Shown here one piece after another: positions 43,513 through 50,506 of a DNA stretch of 64,000 nt. The first letter of the stretch is position 1, and each line of letters starts with the position of its first letter. Under the pieces are notes generated by a model. It did no database searches, was not told the origin of the DNA, and saw only the letters and a list, made by a program, of their open reading frames with translations. Where the stretch lies: the NCBI RefSeq assembly GCF_003265345.1, contig NZ_QFWW01000008.1, forward strand, positions 32,290 through 96,289, written 5' to 3'. Position numbers and translations under genes: made by a program. Source of the DNA: Lentzea terrae. GTDB lineage: Bacteria; Actinomycetota; Actinomycetes; Mycobacteriales; Pseudonocardiaceae.

Positions 43513-43593
43513 AAGGAGTCCACAGTGGACAACACGGCCGAGGCGATCAGCGCGGATTTGCGCCCGCTCCGCACGTCCCTGGGTCTCGAAACC
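43513..43593 (+). pseudogene. Possible 5' remnant of a gene
   Basis: AAGGAG (43513-43518) stands six bases before a GTG at 43525 opening VDNTAEAISADLRPLRTSLGLET with strong GC3 bias for ~23 codons. The frame then degenerates and runs antisense through the AMIN-like gene. It looks like the intact start and first helix of a truncated gene. Nothing else is seen in 43405-43638. Confidence 0.3.
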
Positions 43594-43638
43594 AGTCCTT
43601 GCCCCGGTCTGGTGGCCGGGGCGAGGAGTTGCGCGGCT

Positions 43639-44199
43639 CTACCAGCGGTGCGCGACGTCGATCACCAGGCGCGCGCCGGAACCGGGCCCGGCGAGGGTGA
43701 ACACCCGGAACGGCAGGCGGGCGCGGACGCCCATGCCGAACTGCGTCTGCCCCTCGAACGTGCCGAGGAACGCGACCTGGCGGAAGGTCGAGAACCCGGT
43801 GACGTCGACGGCCTGCATCGGGTTGGCCGGCGAGTAGGTCGGGTTGTAGTCCGCGTCGTGCGCGGCCGAGCCGACGATGACGTTGAGGAAGGCGCCGCCC
43901 GCCAACGGAACGGGGAAGCCGCTGCCCTGCTGGTGCACGGTCGTCACGTACTGGACGTGGTACCAGTCCGGGGCCGGACCGCCGGCCATGTCGACCACGA
44001 GCCGGTCGTAGCAGTCGTGCCGTCCGGCGCGCACGTTGTTGATGGTTGCCGTCGTGTGTGCGTAGCCCGGACCCGCCTTTGCCAGCGAGCCCCAGGTGAT
44101 GCCGCAGTACGGTGCGGCGGACGCGGACGGCACGAGCAGCAGTCCGGCCATCGTCAGCAGGGCCGTCAGCGCGGCCATGCGTCTCAGGATCTTTCTCAT
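43639..44199 (-). CDS. Secreted protein with AMIN-like domain
   Basis: 186 aa. Signal peptide MRKILRRMAALTALLTMAG... with a likely cleavage after SASA. The mature part APYCGITWGSLAKAG...INNVRAGRHDCYDRLVVDMAGG and the C-terminal LPFRVFTLAGPGSGARLVIDVAHRW match the actinobacterial 'AMIN-like domain' secreted family (two conserved Cys, VDV end). Probably envelope-associated. A GGGAGCCGAGAG stretch precedes the ATG. Confidence 0.8.
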   Translation of the reverse strand: MRKILRRMAALTALLTMAGLLLVPSASAAPYCGITWGSLAKAGPGYAHTTATINNVRAGRHDCYDRLVVDMAGGPAPDWYHVQYVTTVHQQGSGFPVPLAGGAFLNVIVGSAAHDADYNPTYSPANPMQAVDVTGFSTFRQVAFLGTFEGQTQFGMGVRARLPFRVFTLAGPGSGARLVIDVAHRW

Positions 44200-44275
44200 G
44201 TCTCTCGGCTCCCTTCGAGCTGCACCCCCTCACATCTGGTGACGCGCATCACAGGTCGAGGTTGCTGAGTACGAG

Positions 44276-44566
44276 CTACGAGCGTCGGACGGGGCCCACG
44301 CGGATGTCCCGGCGCTCATGACGGGGAGCGCGCACCCGGACGGGAATGGAGACTCCGGTCGCGGTGCGGCCGGCATCGCGCAGTTGGGCGTGCGCGGCCA
44401 CCACCTGGGCCAGCCGCGCCGGGTCGGCGGGCTCGGCACGGGTGTCCGGGTGGAGCGCGAGCAGGAGGGCCCGGTAGGCAGCGCGGATCTGGGCGGGGGA
44501 GGCGTCGCGCGCTACGCCCAGCACCCGGTACGGGTCCGGAGTTGCCGCGTTTCCGTGCGCCGGCAT
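44276..44566 (-). CDS. Stand-alone J-domain protein
   Basis: 96 aa. Residues ~10-65 form a J domain (DPYRVLGVARDASPAQIRAAYRALLLALHPDTRAEPADPARLAQVVAAHAQL) with the HPD motif that stimulates DnaK-type ATPases; the rest is a short basic tail. No zinc-finger or substrate-binding domain. It follows the small helical gene at 44574 by eight bases, so the two are probably co-transcribed. Confidence 0.8.
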   Translation of the reverse strand: MPAHGNAATPDPYRVLGVARDASPAQIRAAYRALLLALHPDTRAEPADPARLAQVVAAHAQLRDAGRTATGVSIPVRVRAPRHERRDIRVGPVRRS

Positions 44567-44573
44567 GGTTCTC

Positions 44574-44963
44574 TCACTTCCGGAGAGAGCTGCTGCCCGG
44601 AAGGAGCTGGACGTGGCTCAGGGCCGTGTACGCCTCACGGCAGGCGCGCTGAGCGTCCTCCAATGCGTGGCGCAGACCGGCCCAGCCGCGGCTGGCGTGG
44701 GCCAGGTGCCGGGAGGGTTCGACGTCGTCGTCGGAGCGCAGCTCGTGCCGTTGTGGACAGTCGCCGGTGTAGGCCGCCAACGCGGTGGCGAGATCGCTGA
44801 GGGCGCCCAGCAGGTGGATCAGCCGCCAGGACTCGGCACGCGCTGTCGCGAGCTCGGGTGCGCAGGACTGGTCGGCGTACTCGAAGGCGGCGTGGTGTGC
44901 GGCGAGGGTGGCCTGCTCCAGGACCGCGCCCAAGCCGGTCCCGTCGTTCCGCGGCTCGTCCAT
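44574..44963 (-). CDS. Small helical protein of unknown function
   Basis: 129 aa, almost all helical (GLGAVLEQATLAAHHAAFEYADQSCAPELATARAESWRLIHLLGALSDLATALAAYTGD...GWAGLRHALEDAQRACREAYTAL). The start at 44963 has AAAGGAGG ~11 bases upstream. It precedes the J-domain gene and may be its partner. No family recognised. Confidence 0.6.
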   Translation of the reverse strand: MDEPRNDGTGLGAVLEQATLAAHHAAFEYADQSCAPELATARAESWRLIHLLGALSDLATALAAYTGDCPQRHELRSDDDVEPSRHLAHASRGWAGLRHALEDAQRACREAYTALSHVQLLPGSSSLRK

Positions 44964-44999
44964 CGGTGTGCGTACCTCCTTTCCCCGGCACAATCCAAT

Positions 45000-45025
45000 G
45001 CCCGCCACGGGTTTCCGTGGCGGGC
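45000..45025 (-). terminator. Hairpin terminator
   Basis: GCCCGCCACGG / CCGTGGCGGGC, 11-bp perfect stem with a GTTT loop, between the minus-strand genes at 45073-45390 and 44574-44963. It probably ends transcription of the former. Confidence 0.65.
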
Positions 45026-45072
45026 GTGCTCGGACTCAACTCGAAGGTCTGCGGAAGTTCAGCGCTCACCTC

Positions 45073-45390
45073 CTACCTGACGTTCGAGGCTTTCGCGACA
45101 GCGGTGCATCCCCGGCGCGGAGGAGAACGCTCCCGCGCGCTCGCTCGGCGCGCCGTCCGGGCGAGATCGCCGGACTCCTGTTCGGACGGTGGTGCCGTCC
45201 TCGTCGGCGGCGCCGGGTGGCTCGGACGCTTGCGCGGACGTCGTCGAAGCGGCGGGGCGGGCTCCAGGAAGTTCGCGGCCACGATCTCGTCGAACTCCGC
45301 CCGCACCCAGTCGAGATCAGCGGCGACCACGTCCGTGAAGGCCTGCGCGCTGCCACGCTCGACGTGGGGGACCACGCTCTCGGCGACCAT
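45073..45390 (-). CDS. Small protein driven by a near-consensus promoter
   Basis: 105 aa from the ATG with GGGAG eight bases upstream. The first ~45 residues (MVAESVVPHVERGSAQAFTD, VVAADLDWVRAEFDEIVAANF) look folded and conserved-like; the remainder is Pro/Arg-rich and disordered. No family recognised. Divergent from the MerR gene. Confidence 0.55.
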   Translation of the reverse strand: MVAESVVPHVERGSAQAFTDVVAADLDWVRAEFDEIVAANFLEPAPPLRRRPRKRPSHPAPPTRTAPPSEQESGDLARTARRASARERSPPRRGCTAVAKASNVR

Positions 45391-45438
45391 CTCGATCACT
45401 CCCGGGCAACTGTCACCTGGTCTCTGACCGACACTTTT

Positions 45439-45467
45439 CTTATAGCGCGCACTGCAGATTGTGTCAA
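45439..45467 (-). promoter_or_regulatory. Near-consensus sigma-70-type promoter
   Basis: On the minus strand: TTGACA (45467-45462), a 17-base spacer, TATAAG (45444-45439). This is much closer to consensus than usual for such a GC-rich genome. It drives the gene at 45073-45390 and lies 49 bases from the divergent MerR start. Confidence 0.8.
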
Positions 45468-45515
45468 GCATCTGCGGAAGATAGCCTTGAGCACCTGAGC
45501 AAGGAGCCGCCCACC

Positions 45516-45824
45516 GTGCCCCTCGACGACCTCGACGACGCGGACTACCCGGCCTACACGACCGGGCAGGCCGCCGACCTGCTCGGCGTGCAGCAGGCGT
45601 TCCTGCGCAGCCTGGACACCGCGGACCTGCTGCGCCCGCACCGCTCCGACGGCGGCCACCGCCGCTACAGCCGCCGCCAGCTCGAACTGGCCGGCCGGAT
45701 CCGCGTCCTGTTCGACGAGGGCCACACCCTCGCCGCGACGGCCCGCATCATCGGGCTGCAGGACGAGCTCGCCGCCGCCCAGGACAAGATCACCGAGCTG
45801 CGCAGGCGACTGGGCCAGGCCTGA
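45516..45824 (+). CDS. MerR-family regulator (HspR-like, short)
   Basis: 102 aa: a MerR winged helix (YPAYTTGQAADLLGVQQAFLRSLDTADLLRPHRSDGGHRRYSRRQLELAGRIRVLFDEGHTLAATARII) and a dimerisation helix (LQDELAAAQDKITELRRRLG). No effector domain, as in HspR-like or SoxR-truncated forms. AAGGAG nine bases before the GTG. Probably controls the divergent promoter at 45439-45467. Confidence 0.88.
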   Translation: MPLDDLDDADYPAYTTGQAADLLGVQQAFLRSLDTADLLRPHRSDGGHRRYSRRQLELAGRIRVLFDEGHTLAATARIIGLQDELAAAQDKITELRRRLGQA

Positions 45825-45894
45825 GCGCCCGGCTCAGCTGCCCAGCTGGGCTTCCCACCTGGTCCTGGACCCGGCCGCGTCGGAGGGGAGCCGG

Positions 45895-46320
45895 TCACGC
45901 GTGGCGGTGTCTGCCGCCCAGGAAGGTGAGGAACACCTTGGGTCACCTGATCTCGCTGTAGGCCTGCCGCGCCGAGGAGTAGCTCGTGGTCGAGTCGCGG
46001 TCGCCGTGGACGAACAGGACCTCGGCGGTGACGGAGCTCGACGGGTTGCCCATGTCCACACAGGACTGCGGGTTGGCGGAGACGATCCGCTGGTCGGGCC
46101 ACGAGGTGAGCAGGCCGTGGGTGACCATGCCGCCGAGGGAGTGGCCGGAGACGCCGACGCCGATGCCGGTGTTGACGCGTCCGGCCAGCGGTCCGCTGGT
46201 GTTGAGGGCGAGTGTGTTGGTGAGGATCTGGGAGACGTCCTTGGAGGTGTTGCCGTTGTTGACGTCGCCGAAGTTGTGGTTGAAGTGCGGGGCGGGACGA
46301 CGAAGCCCGCTCGCGGGCAC
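45895..46320 (-). pseudogene. Alpha/beta hydrolase (lipase/PET-hydrolase-like), nonsense mutant
   Basis: The minus strand reads PHFNHNFGDVNNGNTSKDV...GIGVGVSGHSLGGMVTHGLL (GHSLGG nucleophile elbow), VLFVHGDRDSTTSY (acid motif) and AYSEIR, then a TGA (45943-45945) and PKVFLTFLGG in the same frame. The family has Trp at that position (TGG to TGA), so a single nonsense mutation splits it. The N-terminal third and signal peptide are missing, and the C-terminal His is not seen. Confidence 0.65.
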
Positions 46321-46339
46321 TGAGATCGACTACAGCCAC

Positions 46340-46414
46340 GCTGAACATTCCGGCGTCGAGCGGCTGGACCCGCCGCGAGCTCGCGAACATCGCGCTCGCG
46401 GCGGGCACCGCCGT
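46340..46414 (+). pseudogene. Possible N-terminal Tat-signal fragment
   Basis: A plus-strand frame reads NIPASSGWTRRELANIALAA then GTAVTP with high GC3 bias: a twin-arginine motif followed by a hydrophobic stretch. Coding character ends where the convergent GH43 gene begins (46414). It may be chance. Confidence 0.25.
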
Positions 46415-47853
46415 CACTCCAGCACGAACGTGGCGTCCGCCCGCCCCGGTGCGTCGCTCACGGCCTGCAGGTAGAGCAATCCGTTGCTGTGCCTGAGGAA
46501 GCGGCCGGGGAAGTTCACGGACTCGAACGACACCGCGGCGCCGTCGGCGAGGCCCGCGCGTTGCGAGAAGCTGGCGTCGTTGCGGAACAGGGTGCTGTTG
46601 TCGGTGCGCTCCACCCACAGTTCGTTGTTGCGGTGCCGCAGGTAGTAGCCGGGGAAGTTGGTCGACTCCAGCGACACCGTGCCGGAGCCGGTCAGGCCGG
46701 TCACCACCTTGAACTGCGAGTCGGCCAGCGGGGACACGTTGGCCTCCAGTTTCGCGCGGTACTCCCAGTGCCGCACGAACCGGTCGGGCAGGTTGTACGA
46801 CTTGAGCCGGACCGGAGTGGGGCCGTCGGGCACCGGCACGCCGAAGTCCGGGGTGCCGTCGGCCCGGTAGTAGACCTTCTGCACGCGGGTGCGGCGGTTC
46901 GGGTCGTTGAGCGGGTCACCGTTGATGTCGCGGTAGTTGCGGTCGTGGTAGACCATCACGTCGCTGCGGCCGTCCTCGGACACCGTGAACGAGTTGTGGC
47001 CGGGACCGTACTGGCCGGTCGCGCTGTTGGTGGCGAACACGGGGTCGGGGCTCTTGGTCCACGAGGCGGCGTTGAGCAGGTCCGCCGACGCGGACGCCGT
47101 CAGCAGGCCGAGGCAGTAGTTCGCGTCGGTGGCGCTGGCCGAATAGGTGAGGAAGATCCTTCCGTTGCGCTGCAGGACTGTCGGCCCTTCCGCCACCTTG
47201 AACCCGCGGGTCTCCCAGGCCAGTGTCGGGACCGTCAGCCTGGTGACCGTGCCGGTGATGGTCCACGGATTCGCGCCCGTGCGGGCGATGTAGAGGTTGG
47301 AGTTGGTGGAGATGCCCGGTTCCTGCTGCGCCCAGATCAGGTAGCGCACGCCGTTGTGCACGAACGTGGAGGCGTCCAGCGAGAAGGTGTCCCACGGGGT
47401 CGTGATGCGGCCGCGTTCGGTCCACGTCCCGGTCAGCGGGTTGGCGCTCGAGCTCTCCAGCACCCACATCCGGATGCGCCAGACGTCGTCGCTGCGGCCC
47501 GCGGCGAAGTACACGTACCACTTGCCGTTGATGAAGTGGATCTCCGGCGCCCAGATGTGCGCGGCCATGTCACCGCTCGAGTGCTTGCGCCAGATCACCG
47601 TCTCCGGCGCCGAGGCGAGGCCCTGGATCGTGGTGGCGCGGCGCAGGACGATCCGGTCGTACTCCGGGACGGTCGCGGTGAAGTAGTAGAAACCGTCGGT
47701 GTGCTTGAAGATGTGCGGGTCGGCGCGCCGTTCCGCGATCGGGTTCGTGTACCGCACGGCGGGTGTGGCGCTCGCCAGGGGCACGGGCGGGCCGGCCACG
47801 CACGTGACGGCGGCCAGGACCAGCACGGTGAACCGCAGGAAGATCTTCTTCAT
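46414..47853 (-). CDS. Secreted GH43 arabinosidase with AbfB domain
   Basis: 479 aa. Signal peptide (MKKIFLRFTVLVLAAVTCVAG). GH43 five-bladed propeller: YTNPIAERRADPHIFKHTDGFYYF (catalytic Asp), HIWAPEIHFINGKWYVYFAAG, GFKVAEGPTVLQRNGRIFLTYS (catalytic Glu in VAEGP). Residues ~335-479 are an AbfB/CBM42 arabinose-binding trefoil with FPGYYLRHRNNELWV and FPGRFLRHSNGLLYL repeats. Probably an alpha-L-arabinofuranosidase or arabinanase acting on plant arabinan. GAAAGGAC before the ATG; follows the related gene at 47865 by 11 bases. Confidence 0.92.
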   Translation of the reverse strand: MKKIFLRFTVLVLAAVTCVAGPPVPLASATPAVRYTNPIAERRADPHIFKHTDGFYYFTATVPEYDRIVLRRATTIQGLASAPETVIWRKHSSGDMAAHIWAPEIHFINGKWYVYFAAGRSDDVWRIRMWVLESSSANPLTGTWTERGRITTPWDTFSLDASTFVHNGVRYLIWAQQEPGISTNSNLYIARTGANPWTITGTVTRLTVPTLAWETRGFKVAEGPTVLQRNGRIFLTYSASATDANYCLGLLTASASADLLNAASWTKSPDPVFATNSATGQYGPGHNSFTVSEDGRSDVMVYHDRNYRDINGDPLNDPNRRTRVQKVYYRADGTPDFGVPVPDGPTPVRLKSYNLPDRFVRHWEYRAKLEANVSPLADSQFKVVTGLTGSGTVSLESTNFPGYYLRHRNNELWVERTDNSTLFRNDASFSQRAGLADGAAVSFESVNFPGRFLRHSNGLLYLQAVSDAPGRADATFVLE

Positions 47854-47864
47854 CGTCTGTCCTT

Positions 47865-49193
47865 TCAGGCCAGTGGCGAGGACACGGTGAACGAGGCGTC
47901 GTTGGCGAACGCCGCGTCGGACGTGCGCCAGTCGACGCGCAGCGCGAAGCCGTAGTTGCGCAGGAAACGTCCGGGGTGGGAGTAGGACTCGAACGACGTG
48001 CTGCCGCCGCCCGCGAGACCGGTGCGGCCGCAGAACGTGGCGTCGCGGGCGAACACGGCGTCACCGGTGTTGGTGTCCAGCCGGACGCGGAAGTCGTAGT
48101 GGCGCAGGTACCGGTCGGGGAAGTTCACCGACCGGAACGAGTAGCAGCCGGCGTTCGCGAGGCCGGTCACGACCGTGAAAGTCGCGTCCTGACGGGCCGA
48201 AGCAGTGCTCGCCGGCTCCACGTAGGCCAGGTTGTCGCGGTGCCGGACGTAGCGGTCGGGGTAGTTGACCGAGCGGAACGACCGGTTGCCCGTGGCCACC
48301 GCCGTGCCGTCACCGGAGTCCTCGCGCAGCACCGTGAAGTGCCGGGCGGTGCCGGACAGGCCGGGCAGTTCGGTCTTGGCGGTGAAGGTGGTCAGGTTCG
48401 CGCTGTCGGCGTAGAAGTAGCGCTTCTGGCCGTACTGGTCGAAGTAGATCCGCCACCGGCCGTCGGGCAGCTGCACGAGCGCGGGACCCTCCAGCCCGGA
48501 TCCCCAGCCCGCCCAGTTGCCGGTGCCCACGAACGTCCACGGCCCGTTCAGCGACGTGGCGGTGGCGTGCTCGATGTACTTGGTGGTCTCGTTCTTGAGG
48601 AAGTTGTGGTACGTCCCGCCGGTCTTGACCACGAAGCTGTCGATGTAGTTGGCAGGGATGCCGAGCGCGACCGGGCTGGTCCACGCGGACAGGTCCGCGT
48701 TCGTCGCGGTGATCCGGTACGGGCGGAACTGCCCGGCCGTCCCGGACGTGGACGCGGAGAAGATCACGTGCACGCTGCCGTCGGAGTCCTTGAACCACTC
48801 CGGCGCCCAGGTGCTGCCGGTGGCGCCGTTGAGGCCGACGCGGACGTTGCGCAGGAACGTCCAGTTCACGTAGTCCGCGCTGCGGGCGAATCCGATCGTG
48901 TCGCCCGTCCAGTTCGTCGTGTAGACGATGTAGTAGTAGCCGTCGGTGTGCCTGATGACGCTGGGATCGCGGATCAGGCCCGACGGCGGCGTGTAGGCGT
49001 TGGCCCTGACCTGGGTGAAGCCGGTCGCGTTCGGCGAGTCGTAGACGTACATGTTCGACTCGCTGCTGTTGGTGAACGCGGTCATCAGGTAGTGCGGTAC
49101 TGGGCCTGCGGCCGACGCGACCGGTGAGGTGGCGGCGGCGCCGGTCATGGCGACCAGCGCGGTCGTGACAGCGATCAGCAGGGATGAACGCAT
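47865..49193 (-). CDS. Secreted GH43-like enzyme with AbfB domain
   Basis: 442 aa. Signal peptide (MRSSLLIAVTTALVAMTGAA...ASAAG). Catalytic part: LIRDPSVIRHTDGYYYIVYTT (Asp), STWAPEWFKDSDGSVHVIFSAS, GSGLEGPALVQLPDGRWRIYFD (Glu in LEGP). The C-terminal ~140 residues are an AbfB trefoil (NYPDRYVRHRDNLAYV, NFPDRYLRHYDFRVRL, SHPGRFLRNYGFALRV). Distinct GH43 subfamily from the next gene, so the two probably attack different linkages. AAGGAG precedes the ATG. Two LacI-type operators lie upstream. Confidence 0.9.
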   Translation of the reverse strand: MRSSLLIAVTTALVAMTGAAATSPVASAAGPVPHYLMTAFTNSSESNMYVYDSPNATGFTQVRANAYTPPSGLIRDPSVIRHTDGYYYIVYTTNWTGDTIGFARSADYVNWTFLRNVRVGLNGATGSTWAPEWFKDSDGSVHVIFSASTSGTAGQFRPYRITATNADLSAWTSPVALGIPANYIDSFVVKTGGTYHNFLKNETTKYIEHATATSLNGPWTFVGTGNWAGWGSGLEGPALVQLPDGRWRIYFDQYGQKRYFYADSANLTTFTAKTELPGLSGTARHFTVLREDSGDGTAVATGNRSFRSVNYPDRYVRHRDNLAYVEPASTASARQDATFTVVTGLANAGCYSFRSVNFPDRYLRHYDFRVRLDTNTGDAVFARDATFCGRTGLAGGGSTSFESYSHPGRFLRNYGFALRVDWRTSDAAFANDASFTVSSPLA

Positions 49194-49230
49194 GAACCGG
49201 CTCCTTGCGACAGTGGGAGGCACCGGATGG

Positions 49231-49242
49231 TGAGCGTTAACA
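49231..49242. promoter_or_regulatory. LacI-type operator, proximal
   Basis: On the minus strand TGTTAACGCTCA, resembling the consensus TGTTAGCGNTAACA, 38 bases upstream of the GH43 ATG. Likely the site of a LacI-family arabinose-responsive repressor encoded elsewhere. Confidence 0.5.
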
Positions 49243-49314
49243 TTCTGTGGTCCGTGCGGACGCATGGCAATGGGCAAGTGTTGGCTGGACTGGCCTGGAG
49301 GTGGTAGCAAGCAC

Positions 49315-49328
49315 TGTTAGCGATAACA
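49315..49328. promoter_or_regulatory. LacI-type operator, distal
   Basis: TGTTAGCGATAACA: TGTTA/TAACA arms around GCGA, the classic LacI/GalR-family palindrome with central CG. 122 bases upstream of the GH43 start. With the proximal site it may allow DNA looping. Confidence 0.65.
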
Positions 49329-49498
49329 ATCAAGACCTGAGCGTCCCGCGATCTCGTTCGACGACGCCGTCGAACGCCGTCGAACGGTCCGGCCACTGTG
49401 GACATTCCCTGGTGCACGTGGACGTGGTAGCGGTCAAGGGCCTCGAGAAGGAAGTCCTGGCCGGCGGGTGGCCTCGGTCCGCCTACCGCAGGCAGCGG
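49329..49498. other. Gene-free spacer
   Basis: No supported gene. It contains an imperfect tandem (GACGCCGTCGAACGCCGTCGAACGG, in two ~10-base units) and the region after the stop of the GNAT-like gene. With the operators it completes a 305-base gap. Confidence 0.4.
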
Positions 49499-50437
49499 TC
49501 AGATCGGGAAGGTGCCGCGCCGCCACTGCCAGTGGTGGCCGGCCAGCAGGTGGTCGACGATCGCCCGCTGGAGCACGGTGCGGCGGGGTAGCTGGTCGAG
49601 CGGCGTCGTCAGGGTGCGGAACACGAACCGCAGCACCTCGACGTCGGCGTCGACGCCTTCCACCTCTTCGTACGGCTCCAGCTCGAACCGTTGCTGGAAC
49701 CGGATGATGTTGGAGTCGGCGGGCAGGTACTCCTGCAGTTGTGGATCGAGCAGCCACGAGCCGCAGGAGAACGCGGTGTAGTGCTCGTCGGGGAAGTGAC
49801 GCGGGAAGAACGCGCGGGCTTCGTCGAGCGACGCGGCGACCGCGTCCGGGGTCAGCGGTCCCGAGTCGGGGATGTGCAGGCTGATGGCGGTGTCGCCGCG
49901 GTGGTGCTGCAGGCGGCCCAGCTCGTAGACGGCGCCGCGCGGGTGCAGCGTCAGCCAGCTCTGCATGGTCGGCCAGCCCTCGCCGTGCATCCGCCGGTCG
50001 ATCGCGAGGTTGCGGCCGAGGTCCGCGAGGGTCGTCCAGGACACGGCCTCGGTGATGCCGTGGTCGCGGTGGTACTGAGTGACGACGTCGACCAGGGCCA
50101 GGTACGCGTACACGTAGAGGTGCCGCCAGGCCGGGCCGCGATCGCGCGGCAGCTCCGGACCGGGTGGCAGCCAGTCGTGACCGCCCAGGTCGGCCTGCAC
50201 CAACGCGATCGAGCGGTCCAGCAGCCAGCGCAGCTCTGGAGTCCACAGTGGAGAGTCCGGCCAGCCGGCCATGATCTCGGCGGCGTCGTCCGGCGGCACC
50301 GCGAGCCGGTCGAGGAGCGCGGGTGCGTCGGCCTTCGCGGGCAGCGGAGCGGACGGCAGGTGGCCGGCGAGCCGGTGCACGCGGTCCACCTCCTCCACGG
50401 GAACTCCCAGGCGGGCGGCGGTCTTCTCCAGGTCCAC
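49499..50437 (-). CDS. Acyltransferase-domain protein (GNAT_C-like)
   Basis: 312 aa. N-terminal helical domain (LEKTAARLGVPVEEVDRVHRLAG...MAGWPDSPLWTPELRWLLDR) and C-terminal GNAT-like domain (GDTAISLHIPDSGPLTPDAVAASLDEARAFFPRHFPDEHYTAFSCGSWLLDPQLQEYLPADSNIIRFQQRFEL). This is a conserved actinobacterial acyltransferase-domain family; acceptor unknown. GTG start. Follows the RND pump on the same strand after a strong hairpin, so probably separately transcribed. Confidence 0.75.
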   Translation of the reverse strand: MDLEKTAARLGVPVEEVDRVHRLAGHLPSAPLPAKADAPALLDRLAVPPDDAAEIMAGWPDSPLWTPELRWLLDRSIALVQADLGGHDWLPPGPELPRDRGPAWRHLYVYAYLALVDVVTQYHRDHGITEAVSWTTLADLGRNLAIDRRMHGEGWPTMQSWLTLHPRGAVYELGRLQHHRGDTAISLHIPDSGPLTPDAVAASLDEARAFFPRHFPDEHYTAFSCGSWLLDPQLQEYLPADSNIIRFQQRFELEPYEEVEGVDADVEVLRFVFRTLTTPLDQLPRRTVLQRAIVDHLLAGHHWQWRRGTFPI

Positions 50438-50461
50438 CCGGACGACACTACCTGGCCCGCC

Positions 50462-50494
50462 GGCTCGTGGTGTCCATTGTGGACACCACGAGCC
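50462..50494 (-). terminator. Terminator of the RND pump gene
   Basis: GGCTCGTGGTGTCC (50462-50475) and its exact complement (50481-50494) form a 14-bp stem with a five-base ATTGT loop, 13 bases after the RND stop. Confidence 0.8.
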
Positions 50495-50506
50495 GCCGGG
50501 AGAGGC

